Assembly (NCBI GenBank): GCA_009760855.2
Contig: WPIO01000016.1
Coordinates: forward strand, 1,712,501 to 1,750,000
DNA length: 37,500 nt
From: Cristatella mucedo
Lineage: Eukaryota > Bryozoa > Phylactolaemata > Cristatellidae
Direction of reading: 5' to 3'
The notes beneath the pieces were generated by a model, which saw only the letters and a program-made list of their open reading frames with translations, was not told where the DNA came from and did not search any database. The translations under genes and the position numbers were made by a program. The number at the start of each line of letters is the position of its first letter. Positions within the stretch are counted from its first letter, which is position 1. This document shows, in pieces, positions 20,285-30,914 of the stretch.

Positions 20285-21350
20285 AGCCACGGCAGGCCTT
20301 GTAATATTAATAGTAATAATAAAAATACATTCGATAAAGCACCATCAGAGAACTCACAATTTCTTTCTGGGCACTTAAAGGTAAGTATAAGAACTTTATT
20401 ATGTATCTGTTAATCAATAGGAAGACGTCGAAGTTCCTTCAGTCAAGGAGACACAAGGTCAAACCTCTGGGATTTTTTAACTAGCCTTGCAACCATATGC
20501 AACACCAGCTGCAGTGGCCTAGTAGCTTTTTTGGTAGTCCAGCCAAAATGAAATTAATTGCAATAATCCAGCCAAGATATAACCAAGGAGCTAGTTAAAT
20601 CTTTTGTAAGCCACCACGGTAGAAGGTCCCTAATCTTAACGGACGTGGTGGCTAGCTTTGGAGGCAGCATTCTTAAAAACCTTTTAAAATTTAGGCTTTA
20701 GGAAAAAATTTCGAGCACAGGGTGCAGATGCACAACAGAACACAACCTATTAGAAGATCAAAGTCTTCTAGTCCAGGCACGAGCTTGGGGTTTCCTATGA
20801 GTAGCAGTTCCGTTTTATCGTCGTTCATTTTGAGGAAATTTGCCAACATCCAGTGGATCGAATGTGTGCAAGGCAGGCGTTCAGCTTATCGGCTGCTTCA
20901 ACGGATTCCATCAACGGCTCAAACGATCAAATCAAAGCTTAGTATCGTCAGCATAGAAGTGAAGCTCATCCTAAGGGCCCAAATCACTTTTCCTTGAGGT
21001 TCAGCACCAATGGAGAGTTGCAAAGGACCAAGGACAGGCTCTTGTAGGCCTCCACATGGGACTGATCTGGCGAATGAGACTTGACCCTTCACCACACACG
21101 ACACGGATTGAACACGATCAGACGAGTACGATTTGAACCACACCAGTGCCCCGTCTGTCAGGCTGGTCGTTGTTCTCATCGTTCAAGAAGAATATCGTGA
21201 TCAATGGTGTCAAAATAAGCTGATAACTCCAGCAGGGCCAGGGCAGTGGCATTCCTGACATCGTTGCTGCACATCGATGTCATTGGATACCAGGAGGAGA
21301 GCAGTTTCAGTAGAGTGGTGTCGCCTGAATCCCGAATAAAAAAAATTCTG
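20285..21350 (-). mobile_element. LINE family 1 relative with RT core remnants, reverse
   Basis: The tail is at 20290-20375 (ATACATTCGATAAAGCACCA, CTTTCTGGGCACTT). Minus-strand frames give LSAYFDTIDHDIL (near 21215), LTDGALVWFKSYSSDRVQSV, PCGGLQEPVLGPL (the RT motif GVPQGSVLGPLL), and an out-of-frame FYADDTKL-like piece near 20955. The RT core is present but frameshifted and inactive. Confidence 0.75.
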
Positions 21351-21726
21351 ACAATCTATTTTTTTTCAGGTGCCGGCTTTAGGTGTACACAATCTGAAAG
21401 AACGCTCCACTCCTTCATATGATTTGAAGCTGGATAGAGGCACGGCTCAACACAGTCTGAGGATCAGGGTAGTGCAAGGGTGGGCCACGAAAGTAAGTAT
21501 TTCAGGTGAGTGAGCCAGACATTGGGAATGCAAGGACTTAAAAGCAAGCTACATAATTTGAAAATCGAGGCAAAGCTTGATTAGAAACTAATGCAAGTCA
21601 GTGAAAAGCAGGGTCATTCGGAAGCCGAAACGCTCGTGACAGAGCGGAGGCTCGAGTTGGAGAGAGCCTCGGCCGAGATTCGAATCGTCAGTAAGAACAT
21701 TTTGCACAGCTAAAGAAGCCTAGCGA

Positions 21727-21757
21727 AGGGAGAGAGAGAGAGGGAGAGAGAGAGAGA

Positions 21758-21836
<79 letters not shown>
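21727..21836. repeat. (GA)n microsatellite
   Basis: About 110 bases of AG repeats with a few GGA interruptions at the left end. Confidence 0.97.
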
Positions 21837-21838
<2 letters not shown>

Positions 21839-21879
21839 ACAGAGAGTCCAGATGTGACATCACAAATGCCCGAGCCAAC

Positions 21880-22560
21880 TTGGAAGCGTTACTCATATTT
21901 AGTGGTCCAAATTTTTGCTCGGTCATATTACAGTATGCAGAAATCGACCATGGAGCTGACGATGTCATTTAGCTTGTGGTGCTGCTATAATTTAGGAAAG
22001 CCGTACAAATAAGGTGTACAATGCAAGCTGCAAGAAGGTCTGAGAGATAATCTGGAATGATCGTAGCAAAGGTGGAGCTGAGTGGGTCACCAGCATCGAA
22101 ATGAAAGTCACGGTGAAAGCTCGGCAATGGCATCGGCTGGAAGGAGATCGTAAATTGTAAGGAGTGACCTAGAACATATCCATGAAAGAGACATGACATA
22201 GGGGTGCATAATATATCAAAGCCTCATCGGTCAACACTCGGCGGCCGTCGACATCTGCACTCTTAAATTTCCCATTGAAATTGGATCGATACCAATGCAG
22301 TGCTAAACCACTGAATCCAAGGCGAGAAGATAAGCACTTAAATGAAGGACTCGGCAATAATCTGGAAATCAACAGAGAGATCCAGCTGCACTAGCGGAAA
22401 CTCGCAGACTTCAGCAGGTGAAAATTTCTGAACCGGTCACCATTAAAACACAACTCGGTGGCTGAGGAGTCATTAGTTCTAAAATCTTATTAGAATATAA
22501 GATTTGGTTTTAATATAAGGATGAGCTGCTCTGCAACAACTTGGTTTGAATGTCTTCGAT
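21880..22560 (-). mobile_element. LINE family 1 relative, RT fragment, reverse
   Basis: The minus strand gives LSSRLGFSGLALHWYRSNFN (the RT motif L-x-x-x-G-I-x-G-x-A-L-x-W-F-x-S-Y-L), VDGRRVLTDEALIYYAPL and a decayed continuation. It has no tail. It may be the 5' continuation of the copy at 20285-21350 after the GA run, or a separate insertion. Confidence 0.65.
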
Positions 22561-22684
22561 AGCTAGATAGAAACATAGAATACATAGATAGAAAGAAAGA
22601 TTTCTTATTTCAGTTGCATACATTTTGCTGTATACGCCAGCAAACGTTCCTGAAGCTTAATTTATCGTAATTGTGGACATATAG

Positions 22685-23085
22685 AGAAAAATGTATCGAG
22701 CCGAAATCAGATATTTTTCTTTCCACTTTTGAAACAAGCAGAGCTGAACGTGCATCTGAAATTTCACTCTGATACGTGAAGTATTAGCCGAGTTATGGAA
22801 TTTACATGGCACTAAGCGACCCTGGAAATGAAGCTGTATAAAAGTCACTAGAATGCACCTCAACAAGCTTCATGCATGTATCTCGATCTACCAAGGTTCG
22901 GCAAGTTGGGACTCAAGTCGCGTATGATGCGGAGATTTGTAAATTTATTATTTGTAGGTTTGTTGCTTATGGTTTACATCCGGTTAGACATTGGTAGGCA
23001 TAACCATTTTTTCTTTCATGCGATCCCAGTTCTAACATACTTGTCTTTCAAAAGATACCCTAAACACACATTTTCGATTGTCTGA
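22685..23085 (+). repeat. Unclassified ~410-bp dispersed repeat, copy 1
   Basis: Aligns along its whole length with the reverse complement of 26877-27288, with long identical blocks such as TACGTGAAGTATTAGCCGAG and TTATGGAATTTACATGGCAC. I estimate about 80% identity by eye. There is no LINE hairpin, pol III box or terminal inverted repeat. A minus-strand frame around PCKFHNSANTSRIRVKF is open in both copies for about 45 codons, but otherwise it looks non-coding. Confidence 0.85.
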
Positions 23086-23114
23086 AAAATGTATAAATAT
23101 TTTCTTGGCATTCC

Positions 23115-24370
23115 CCCTTAATATCAATAGCAATAATTACAATATTTAAAGGCTTTATAGCACCACCGTAAAAGAACTAAATTTCTTTCCAGGCACTTCA
23201 TAACTGCTGGAAAGGAAGCATCCCAATTTGCTAGCAATAACAAACCATTTCAGCCCAAACAAGCACACAAAGAACAATTCGTATGGAGCGAGCAAATGCT
23301 GCCGGGGAATAGCGTGTGCTTTTAGCTTCTTTTTTCATGTCATGAAGTCAGTTGTGAGCGAGTTCCAGGCTCTGGAAGCAAAAGCGTTAAATTCCCGACT
23401 TCCAAAGGACTCGAAGCTGGAGTCAAAGCTAAGCGATAACTCTTCTAAGTAGACGTGTTGCTCGGTGGGGTTCCAGCAAAGGTTGATGAGAACTGGTATA
23501 ATATGGCAGCTACAATATTCACAGTAGAGAACGCAAGGAGTTTGCAACAAATGCATGCCTTCCTTTGCACAGGCAGGACGACCTGCGAGCAGTGAGTTTC
23601 GTAAGTCTGAATGGTATGTCAAGCTGGTCGCCTTCTGTGTGTACATGGACAGAGATTCAGTTCTCTTAGGGTATTGCACAAAATAATTACACATTTTTAT
23701 GTAAAAAATGCATAGAGCGACAGTGATATGCTTATCTCAGCAAGCCCGATTGTTTGCAAGTCAGTAGAATAAAGTGTGCCAACTCGACTTCGAAGTCGAG
23801 CTGAGGCTTCGAAGTCGAGTCGAGTTCCTTAAGGTTTCTTCCAGTGAAAGGTGATTTTGGCATAGGAAGCCCAAATTGCATGGAGAAACTGCAGGCGATG
23901 CATTGGCATAGTGATTTTGAGGGTTAGGCTTTTTCTATTTCTGACTTAGCAACAGGTTTGCCCATAGCTTTAAGTTGACTTAAGGGTCATTCGATCGGTC
24001 ACGGAAAGTTTTCTGCCAAGTTCAAATGCCAGGAACACATGCAGCAAAAGCGTTGAAATAGTTCGACGTGCTGCAGAGAAATGAGTGATCAAAGCACAGC
24101 TAAAGCTTGGAGTGTGATTGGCGATTTAATCGGCAATCAAGAGGGAGATTATACATCGTGAAAAAGAAGTGTTACCTTAGGGACAGAGACTCTCTGTTAG
24201 TCTGACTAACTTGCTGACAAACAGCAAAAACCGGTCTGCAAAATCATCATCATCACCAGGATCGCTAGTTTAGGGGCCAACCTGAAAGTGACTAGGGAGA
24301 TGGTCGACATCAGAATTTTTTCGATTGAATCTTCGATTCCACTTAGCCGGACGGCCTTTAAAAAATACTG
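23115..24370 (-). mobile_element. LINE family 1 copy, 3' half, reverse, decayed
   Basis: A diverged tail at 23150-23215 (GCACCACCGTAAAAGAACTA, CTTTCCAGGCACTTCATA), the RT C-terminal tip (ASRAWNSLTTDFMT on minus), the NSLLAGRPACAKE block, and upstream segments near 24180 matching 14900-14990. Includes an 18-bp perfect palindrome at 23783-23800. Confidence 0.65.
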
Positions 24371-24371
24371 G

Positions 24372-24540
24372 CTAATTTAACAGCCTCGTTTGTATAGCGA
24401 CAGAAGAGCCTTTAAGGCCATCACCATCGCATGCAGCAGCAATGAAGGATTGCCCACCGCAGGATTCGAAACCACGATTTCGGAACAGAAGTCGTGAAAA
24501 GCAACTACCTTACCTAGTGTGCCATCACGGCTCACCATTT
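24372..24540 (-). mobile_element. SINE B copy, reverse
   Basis: Starts with TTAACAGCCTCGTTTGTATA (the tail), then AGAAGAGCCTTTAAGGCCAT, GCAGCAGCAATGAAGGATTG, and the B box GGATTCGAAACCACG in reverse orientation. Nearly full length. Confidence 0.75.
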
Positions 24541-25385
24541 TTACGACAGACCACAACCATTGAATGTCAACTGATGGACAGTCTGTCCACTGCTCGGCAC
24601 TACTAGCTGGTTTAACGCCTGCAGTGAACCATATGCCATCTGGGCAAGGGCATACAATGTACTTATTCGGATGAGCCAACTTTCCCTAAATCTTTAAAGG
24701 AAAGAATGTTACGCTTAGGACTATTCGTGGTGTTGGTTAAAGTGAGGGCAGCAAATCATTCAGACATCTTACGAGGAGAACAGCACGTCTACGGTCTGGA
24801 TGGATGGTGGTCTTATTAAACAGAAGACGAAACTTCAAAAAAGGTCAGAAAGGCACTAGCCTGTCGAGAGTGGCAAAATGAAAGGAAGTACAGAAGGGAG
24901 AGGAGAAAATAAATTAGGAAAGACAAATTAGGAAAGGCAAATAGTCCGAGACTGAGCTTCTACATTGAGGACGGGGTGTCCGATTGTCTACCTTGCTTAC
25001 TTGCTTGCAAAGAATTGGTAAAACTATCTTCGAGATTGCCTCGAGGATCGCTGGGTAGGATTGCAAAACTCTCCGAGTGGCTAAGGCGACCGATGGTCGA
25101 CACGAGCATTTTCGGTGCATCTCGGATTCAGCGACCGGATGCCCTTATCCAAGCTTGACTTGGCTGCAACTAAGAATGAATGCACGGTACTGTAGTCCAT
25201 GTACACCAGTTCGTCCTGATTTTTTGTATTTTTCCTTCCTGACGATAGGCAGTCCTAGCTAATGTATGCCATCAAGCAAGGAGCATCTGAGCAAGGCTAT
25301 GCACTTTGCCTACCCAGAGGAAAATAAAACAATCCAGAACATAAGCTAACATCGGCACTGTGGCACTTAACCAACAAGAGATGAG
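24541..25385. other. Intron stretch, nothing recognised
   Basis: I see no exon in phase with the SUCO-like gene and no member of the repeat families described here. Confidence 0.45.
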
Positions 25386-25387
25386 AT

Positions 25388-25509
25388 CGAATGAAGGATT
25401 CACCACTAACCATTCGATCGTGCTTCCTTTGTAGCAAACGTGAAGTGCCTAGAATTAGAGTTCTATGAGGGCGCTATATCAAATGCATTATTATTATTAT
25501 TATTATTAG
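25388..25509 (+). mobile_element. LINE family 1, tail only
   Basis: CCATTCGATCGTGCTTCCTT, GCAAACGTGAAGTGCCTAGA, GTTCTATGAGGGCGCTATAT and (ATT)n: a truncated 3' end. Confidence 0.85.
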
Positions 25510-25519
25510 AAGGCAAGAT

Positions 25520-26270
25520 GGAGCTATTATGTTTCGGGCATTACCCGTGTCGAGGGTCTTGGGGCTTCAAGATACGTTGACACCGAAGCAGTCACATACT
25601 GCCGAGATAATCAGGTCCACATGTGGTCGGATGTGCAAAATTTAGTGATAACCGGAATTGACCGGATAAACATAGGGCAAACATTTGACCGACAGAGCGA
25701 CCTTTAGTGCATGTGGTTCGGCATACAGAACGCTGGCCCAGAACAATGCCGACGGTTTATTGCATAAGGCACGGAGCAGCAAGACGAACGACTGCCTTCG
25801 CCCCCTTCTCACACTAGAGTCTCCCCTCCACTCCTCTGGTTGACCCCAATGATTCATCGAGGACCACAACTGTGCAGAGGCCGACCCTGATGGTGAATCC
25901 ACCATCTGGTCACCAGTGGTTACTGGCCTGTGTCCGTGCCACATCACAGGCTCATCAGAGGAGCCGGCATACACTCAAACTACAGTGCAAGGAGGAGGCA
26001 TACATGTGAGCAGGGTGACAAACTGATACAGCTGACATAGATATGATATATGACACAATTGATCGATTGGATCACTAAAATTAATAATAAAAGTCACCTA
26101 ATACAAGGGATGAGCGATGTCCAGAAAACAAAATAGAAATAGATTCTGGAAAACTGCTGCCACCACTGGCAACTTACTGTTGGAGGGACGACGACGGATT
26201 TTAGCGAAGGATTTTCTGCTTCGGTGGAGCTTCGAGGCTGTTACATGCATTTGACCCGAAGAACATCATA
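25520..26270 (-). mobile_element. LINE family 1 endonuclease-region fragment, reverse, heavily decayed
   Basis: Blocks shared with 15540-16040: GTCGAGGGTCTTGGGG, TGTGGTCGGATGTGCAAAAT, ACTGCTGCCACCACTGGCAA and TTCTGCTTCGGTGGAGCTTC. The middle (25680-26000) is not clearly homologous. Confidence 0.55.
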
Positions 26271-26559
26271 GCTGATCCAGTGTGTACAGATTTTGCTGAC
26301 CTGAATGCTTTTCATACGTGGTTGCTAGTTCAGCCATATTACAACACTTGTTTCCTTGTTGGGTTGGGATGTTGTGTACCCGTTTTACAGTAGCCGAAGG
26401 GCTGACTAACAACCAAGCAAGAGACCAAACCGTGGCATAATGCATACAGCAGCAGCAACCGAGTCGAAACAAGTGGATGAAACTGCCTACCATCCGGTTA
26501 CCAGGTGCAAGGAAAGGTATCTTGCGATGTATGCTCACGGTTCTTTTAACATCCGTAAT

Positions 26560-26815
26560 ACTAATAATAATAATAATATATTTGCATGGCACCATAGGTA
26601 AACTTATCTCTTTCCAGGCACGTCAGATAGGCTGGAAACGAAGCATATAAGTGGATTAATGAGAGCAATGACATGCACAACTATAGCGTACACGAGGTCG
26701 ACGAAAATACTTCGAGGAATAGGTGGGTCTTTTAACTAAGCTTTAATTGACTAGGGTAAGTCATGTCAGGGTAAGTCATAAGCGGGAATGTCGAAAAAAC
26801 ACTTAAATAAAAATA
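26560..26815 (-). mobile_element. LINE family 1, 3' UTR and tail, reverse
   Basis: (AAT)n, then TTTGCATGGCACCATAGGTA, ACTTATCTCTTTCCAGGCAC and 3' UTR remnants such as ATGAGAGCAATGACATGCAC. The outer hairpin stem is degraded. Confidence 0.7.
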
Positions 26816-26870
26816 TAATTAATAATAATAATAAATAATAATAATAATACAATAATAATAAAAAATACAA
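26816..26870. repeat. (AAT)n microsatellite
   Basis: An imperfect AAT run next to the unclassified repeat; possibly the decayed tail of a LINE. Confidence 0.8.
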
Positions 26871-26876
26871 AATTTG

Positions 26877-27288
26877 TCCGACAATCGAATGTGTTTAGGG
26901 TACCTTTCGAAAGACAAATATGTTAGAACTAGGATCGGAAGTTCTGACGACTTCCGCATAAAAGAAAAAATGATTATGCAAACCACGTCCAACCCGGATG
27001 TAAACCGAAAGCAAAAAATCTAGAAATAAAAAAATTCAAAAATCTCTGCATCATATGCGACTTGCATCCCCCTGGTCGAACCTTGATAGATCGAGATACA
27101 TACTTGAAGCTCGTTGAGGTGCATTCTTGTGAATTTTACACAGCTCCATTTCCAGGGTTGGCTGGTGCCATGTAAATTCCATAACTCGGCTAATACTTCA
27201 CGTATTGGTGTGAAATTTGAAATGCGAGTTCAGCTCTGCTTTTTTCACACTAGATAATCGAAAATTCTGATTTCGGCTGGATACATTT
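26877..27288 (-). repeat. Unclassified ~410-bp dispersed repeat, copy 2 (inverted)
   Basis: Reverse-complement partner of 22685-23085, 3.8 kb away, inside the same intron. Both copies begin and end at corresponding points (minus-strand start AAAATGTATC, end TCGATTGTC), which defines an element about 410 bases long. Confidence 0.85.
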
Positions 27289-27289
27289 T

Positions 27290-27601
27290 GGGGTGTTGCA
27301 TAAGGCGGCAGCTGCTACACTCACGACTGCTTCACGTCTTCGACCCGTTCACACAGCCACAGCACAGTCGGTCTTTACATGCCATCGTTGTCACAGCAGC
27401 ACGCGACCTTCACGTGCTGTGGCTATGCGGCAGCATTTTCGGCCTAGCGCGAGGGTCGGGTGGGTTGGTGGAAAGCCGGGGCACAGACAGAAGGCACGCC
27501 GTGGGCGGAGAAGCGCATGGCCCAGCGACAGCGACACAAGCGAGCAGCAAGCCGCCACGGCTGCTACTGCTGCCGAAACCATTTCCGCCGCCGGCCCTTA
27601 C
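27290..27601 (-). other. GC-rich intron start after the long SUCO-like exon
   Basis: G/C-rich sequence directly downstream of the donor at 27602|27601. Open frames on both strands continue from the exon but no motif or second donor supports extending it. Confidence 0.4.
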
Positions 27602-28727
27602 CGGTTCGTGAGGGTCAAGTTCTGCTCCAGCGTCTTGATGACGTTGCTCAGCCTCATGATGGCGGCCTCGCGCTTGGGCAGTTGACTCAGCACCGAGCCC
27701 GGCTGCTGCTGCTGCTGCTGTGAGCTGCGCTCGTGCGTGGCAGCCGCTTGGTTCAGCTGCTGAGCAGATGCCTGCACACCGTCCTCGGCGACCGGCGACT
27801 CGTCGATGGCAGCAGCCGCGGCGGAGGCGGCAGGCGCCGACTGAGCGACAGCCACGGCGGCAGGGGCGACAGCCGTAGACGAGTTGACCGCCTCCTCGCT
27901 GCCGATGACGTACTCGTCCGAGCCTCGGTGCACCGGAGCAGCAGAGACGGCCGCCTGCCCGCCGCCACCGCCGCCGACAGTGGCACGCCCACATTCGCCA
28001 AGCGACGGCTCCTTCCCTGCCACGGTGCCGCCCAGCTCGCCATCGGCGCCATACTGCGGGAAGCGGCGAGGACGGCCGCTGCTGCCGTCCTCGCCGACTG
28101 CGTCGCCAGGCGAGTCGACAGTGGCGATTTCGCCGGCGCCCGCAGTAACGTCGACCTCCGGGCCATCGAGCTGCTGCAGCTGCTGCCGCCGCCGCCGCTG
28201 CTGTTGCTGCGGATTGGCCGCTAGCACCTCGACGACGGGCGGCGGGGCCCCGGCGTCAGATGCCGACACTTCAGCCCGAGCAGACGCATCCGACACCGCC
28301 CTGACCGGCGATGGCCCGACGCCACTGCCGCACGACGAGCGGCCGGCAGTCGCCGAGCCGGCCTCTGCCGGCTCAAGCCTGCAACCGGCGTCCGGCGCCG
28401 ACGGCTCGTCGCCACTGGTCGAGGCGCTGCCGGCGGCTGCGCCGCGCACACTCGATGTGGGCCGCATGACGATGCTGCTCGCCAGCGGCGGTCCGGTCTC
28501 ACCGCCATGGTCACGCGCAACGACGCCAAGGCTGCTATAGATGACCACTTTATCGTCGGGATCGCCTGTCGTGACACGTGGCAAAGCGGCAGCGTCGAAT
28601 CCGGTCTTGTTGAATGTCGCCGACGAGGCATTGTCCGAGAGAGCTGGTGCGTGCTCGCTGCTGACGTGCGCATGCAGGGTCGCCGGCAGCTGGCCTTCGG
28701 ACGCCGCTGCCACAACCATGGCGATGC
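27602..28727 (-). CDS. SUCO: SUCO/Slp1-like gene, long low-complexity exon ending in coiled coil
   Basis: The acceptor is CATTCTCGTTCGCCTAG| and the donor AACCG|GTAAGG; phase 1 in, phase 2 out, 1,126 bases and the largest exon. It opens IAMVVAAASEGQLPAT; the internal Met at 28719 is not a start. About 340 residues are Ala/Ser/Gly/Asp-rich and probably disordered, with a Gln/Arg run (NPQQQQRRRRQQLQQL), a Gly6 run and another Gln run before the end. The last ~27 residues, KREAAIMRLSNVIKTLEQN then LTLTNR, match the start of the conserved SUCO coiled coil (family pattern: [32 protein letters not shown]). The motif is split by an 8.2-kb intron inside the Arg codon before YLEE. Third positions are strongly G/C, unlike the AT-rich repeats around it. 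Plus-strand open frames over this interval are shadows. Confidence 0.88.
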
Positions 28728-29205
28728 CTAGGCGAACGAGAATGGCACTGCGACGTCACTGCCTCTCTGTCCAGTCACTAATACACATCAGCTGATCCAA
28801 AGTCAAAAGCCCGGAGCAGTTTCGAAACATTGACCTTGACCTGCTGCCTCGCTTGCTGCGCGAGAAGCACGGGGCCATCCCCCCCTGAAAGTAACACCGC
28901 TGGGCGCTACGATGAGCTCGTGTGCCAATGATATACAGCATCCGATAGCCACGAGCGTCCAAACAGACTTGCCCCGGATGGGGCAACGATGATAACTTCG
29001 AAGAATGCAGACAACAAGAAAATACAATTACTTGGGATACTATTAAATCAATCAAAGCACCCCGATAATTAAGCGACATGTCACCTTCAGAGACGCCAAT
29101 AGGTCATTTGGAGTCATGGAGTAATTTCATTTAATGGACAATAAATTCTCGTAATTCCATTTAACAGGACTAGATTTTGAGTAATAACTAAATAAATAAA
29201 TATAA
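28728..29205. other. Intron stretch upstream of the long exon, nothing recognised
   Basis: It holds the polypyrimidine tract and acceptor (CATTCTCGTTCGCCTAG) of the exon at 28727. Otherwise no family member is recognised. Confidence 0.5.
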
Positions 29206-29211
29206 ATAGCT

Positions 29212-29330
29212 AATTTTACAGCCTCATTTGTCTAGCAGCAGAAGAGCCTCGGTGGCCTTCACCGCCGCTTGCAGTTAGCAATAAAGAATCGCCCACAGCA
29301 TGCAGGATTCGAACCCACGACCTAGGCCTC
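29212..29330 (-). mobile_element. SINE B copy, reverse, 5'-incomplete
   Basis: TTACAGCCTCATTTGTCTAG, AGAAGAGCCTCGGTGGCCTT, CACCGCCGCTTGCAGTTAGC and the B box AGGATTCGAACCCACGACCT. The A-box end is not recognisable beyond about 29330. Confidence 0.75.
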
Positions 29331-29439
29331 GTAATACTCAAAATAGTATACCGACGGGGCGTTGGGCAAGTAGGACCCGTAAGTTTAAAGTGCTGACTGG
29401 TACTCGTTTCGGTAGTAGCTCACCAGCCGTGGCCCAGAA

Positions 29440-29924
29440 CGTTGTGAAACGGTTTTAGCATGTGTCTCCTTTGCTAAAAGAGCTAGGATGGATGCCGGTT
29501 GAGCAACGGATACAGAGCAAAGTTCTTACGCTGACCCACAAGGCCAGCCACGGCTTGGCTCCTTCGTACCTAGCTGAACTGCTGCACCAGTTTCAGGCTT
29601 TCCGTGCCCCCAGGTCCTGTGTGGACAATTAATTAGCTGTTCCATTCCTCCGATTACAGACCGTCGGCGACAGAAGCTTTAGCTCTGCAGGTCCTAGACT
29701 GTGGAACTCGCTTCCACAATTCTTGCGCAACGACAACTACTCTCCTGCTGCCGACTATGGCACATCCTTTTCAGCGGTCCTGAGCTGCTACTTCCGTGCT
29801 ACTCACTACCTCAACTGTTCTCCTGACTCTGCTATGCTTCCCACTTTCTCTTTGTTGCGTGAGACGAAGTCCGTTGGCTACCGTTCGGTACCGTACCGTA
29901 CCGAAAGCCGCTTGGCCTTGCTGC
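29440..29924 (+). mobile_element. LINE family 2, RT C-terminal domain and start of 3' UTR
   Basis: The frame gives HKASHGLAPSYLAELLHQF, then one stop, LAVPFLRLQTVGDRSFSSAG, PRLWNSLPQFLRNDN, and later SFSAVLSCYFRATHYLNCS and FSLLRETKSVGYRS. This is the C-terminal region of a CR1/L2-like RT, related to but distinct from family 1. The GGTACC motif is expanded to GGTACCGTACCGTACCG at 29886-29902. It is cut off before the usual 3' terminus. Confidence 0.8.
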
Positions 29925-30240
29925 AAAGGAAGCACAATTAAACGGTTAGTGGCAGCACGCTCAGTGACAATAAGCATAACATGGTTAGAAGTAGGACAGT
30001 GTGCATAGGGTCTAGAGGACTAGCAGTCTTCTTTGATTGAGAGATTAACTTTAGAATGAGGCCGCTCGTGGCCTCCTTGAATGTAGACATTGAGTTTCTA
30101 TGGGGAATAGAGGGAGGGAAGTCCTGTGGGGTTGTTACTGAGGGACATGAGTCCACAAGGGATGCTGCTACCTTAGGCATTGACTCTCCGATCATGTCTA
30201 CCTTGGTGACAAAGTAGCCAGAGAAGCGACGAGGAACAAC
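29925..30240 (-). mobile_element. LINE family 1 pieces, reverse, ending near a SUCO-like splice donor
   Basis: 3' UTR-like GCAAAGGAAGCACAATTAAA and TAGTGGCAGCACGC, then directly a piece matching 14850-15000 (CTCGTGGCCTCCTTGAATG, GTCTACCTTGGTGACAAAGT). The internal part is deleted. The element is in the same orientation as the SUCO-like gene and ends about 15 bases from the donor of the exon at 30255. Confidence 0.65.
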
Positions 30241-30254
30241 GGCCCCACTCTCAC

Positions 30255-30737
30255 CTGTAATCTCGGCAGCGCCACCAATGCTGCCCCAGACAGGATCGGG
30301 CATGCCTGCCGATGACTCATCGTCTGTCGATGAGCGCTGCCTTGAGGCTGCGTTACCACCGCCGTCGGCATTAGCGATGTGTGAGCCGTCAGCCAGCACG
30401 TCGCCCTGCCCTGACAAGGTGGATCCAGCGCTGCCGGAAAAGCTGACACAAGGGTGACAAGAATGAGGCGTCTCGTAGTCAGCCAGGCAACTCGCCTGAC
30501 CATCGGCTGCAGTAAGCTGGCCGCAGCAGCCACCATCGTCGAGACCGCCACGGCCGCCGGCGCTCAGGTTGGAGCCCAGCGGTCGCAGCTGGGCGGCACT
30601 CAGCGCCGACCGTCCGCCAAAACGGAACCAGTAGGTGCACGCAGCGCTGCGGCGGCACACCGGCGGCTCGCTCGCTGGCGGGCAGGTACAGCAGCTCCAG
30701 AGTAGAGTGGGTCTGCGCAAAGCCGTCGACGAGCCGC
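30255..30737 (-). CDS. SUCO: SUCO/Slp1-like gene, Cys/Gly/Ser-rich linker exon
   Basis: The acceptor is TTTTGTTTGCAG| and the donor ATTACAG|GTGAGAGT; phase 1 in, phase 1 out, 161 codons open. The frame reads GSSTALRRPTLLWSCC, a Cys-rich patch with CTYWFRFGG, then a Gly/Ser/Asp-rich segment ending PVWGSIGGAAEIT. In vertebrate SUCO a Cys-containing segment followed by a long disordered linker occupies this place, but I see no clear residue match. A second frame is also open in the 5' part (LVDGFAQTHSTLELLYLP...) and has equally good codon character there, but it hits a stop near 30479 and does not fit the phase of the exon at 28727. A fragment of LINE family 1 lies just downstream of the donor. 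Confidence 0.65.
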
Positions 30738-30914
30738 CTGCAAACAAAAGGACAACAAAAAAGCGGTCGTTGCCGCGCCACAGTGCAAGCAAGCGCACGG
30801 CCTTCCAAGCTGCGCAGCTGCTGCTGCTGCAAGTGCAGGCAGGCAGGCGGCGGCCACTTGCAGTAGCGCACCACGCCTACGCGAAAAGCGACGGCGCAGC
30901 GCGGCTTGACCTAC

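Noticed and set aside
22876-23085. 69-codon plus-strand frame with a hydrophobic segment as a small membrane protein
   Set aside because: It is not kept open in the second copy of the repeat at 26877-27288, so it is probably a chance frame.
27733-28540. Plus-strand open frames of 163 and 218 codons
   Set aside because: Shadows of the long minus-strand exon, which has confirmed splice phases and a conserved coiled coil.
28507-28719. Met at 28719 as start of a 373-residue single-exon gene
   Set aside because: The acceptor eight bases upstream and the phase match with the exon at 30255 show that it is internal; the C-terminus is also incomplete without the next exons.
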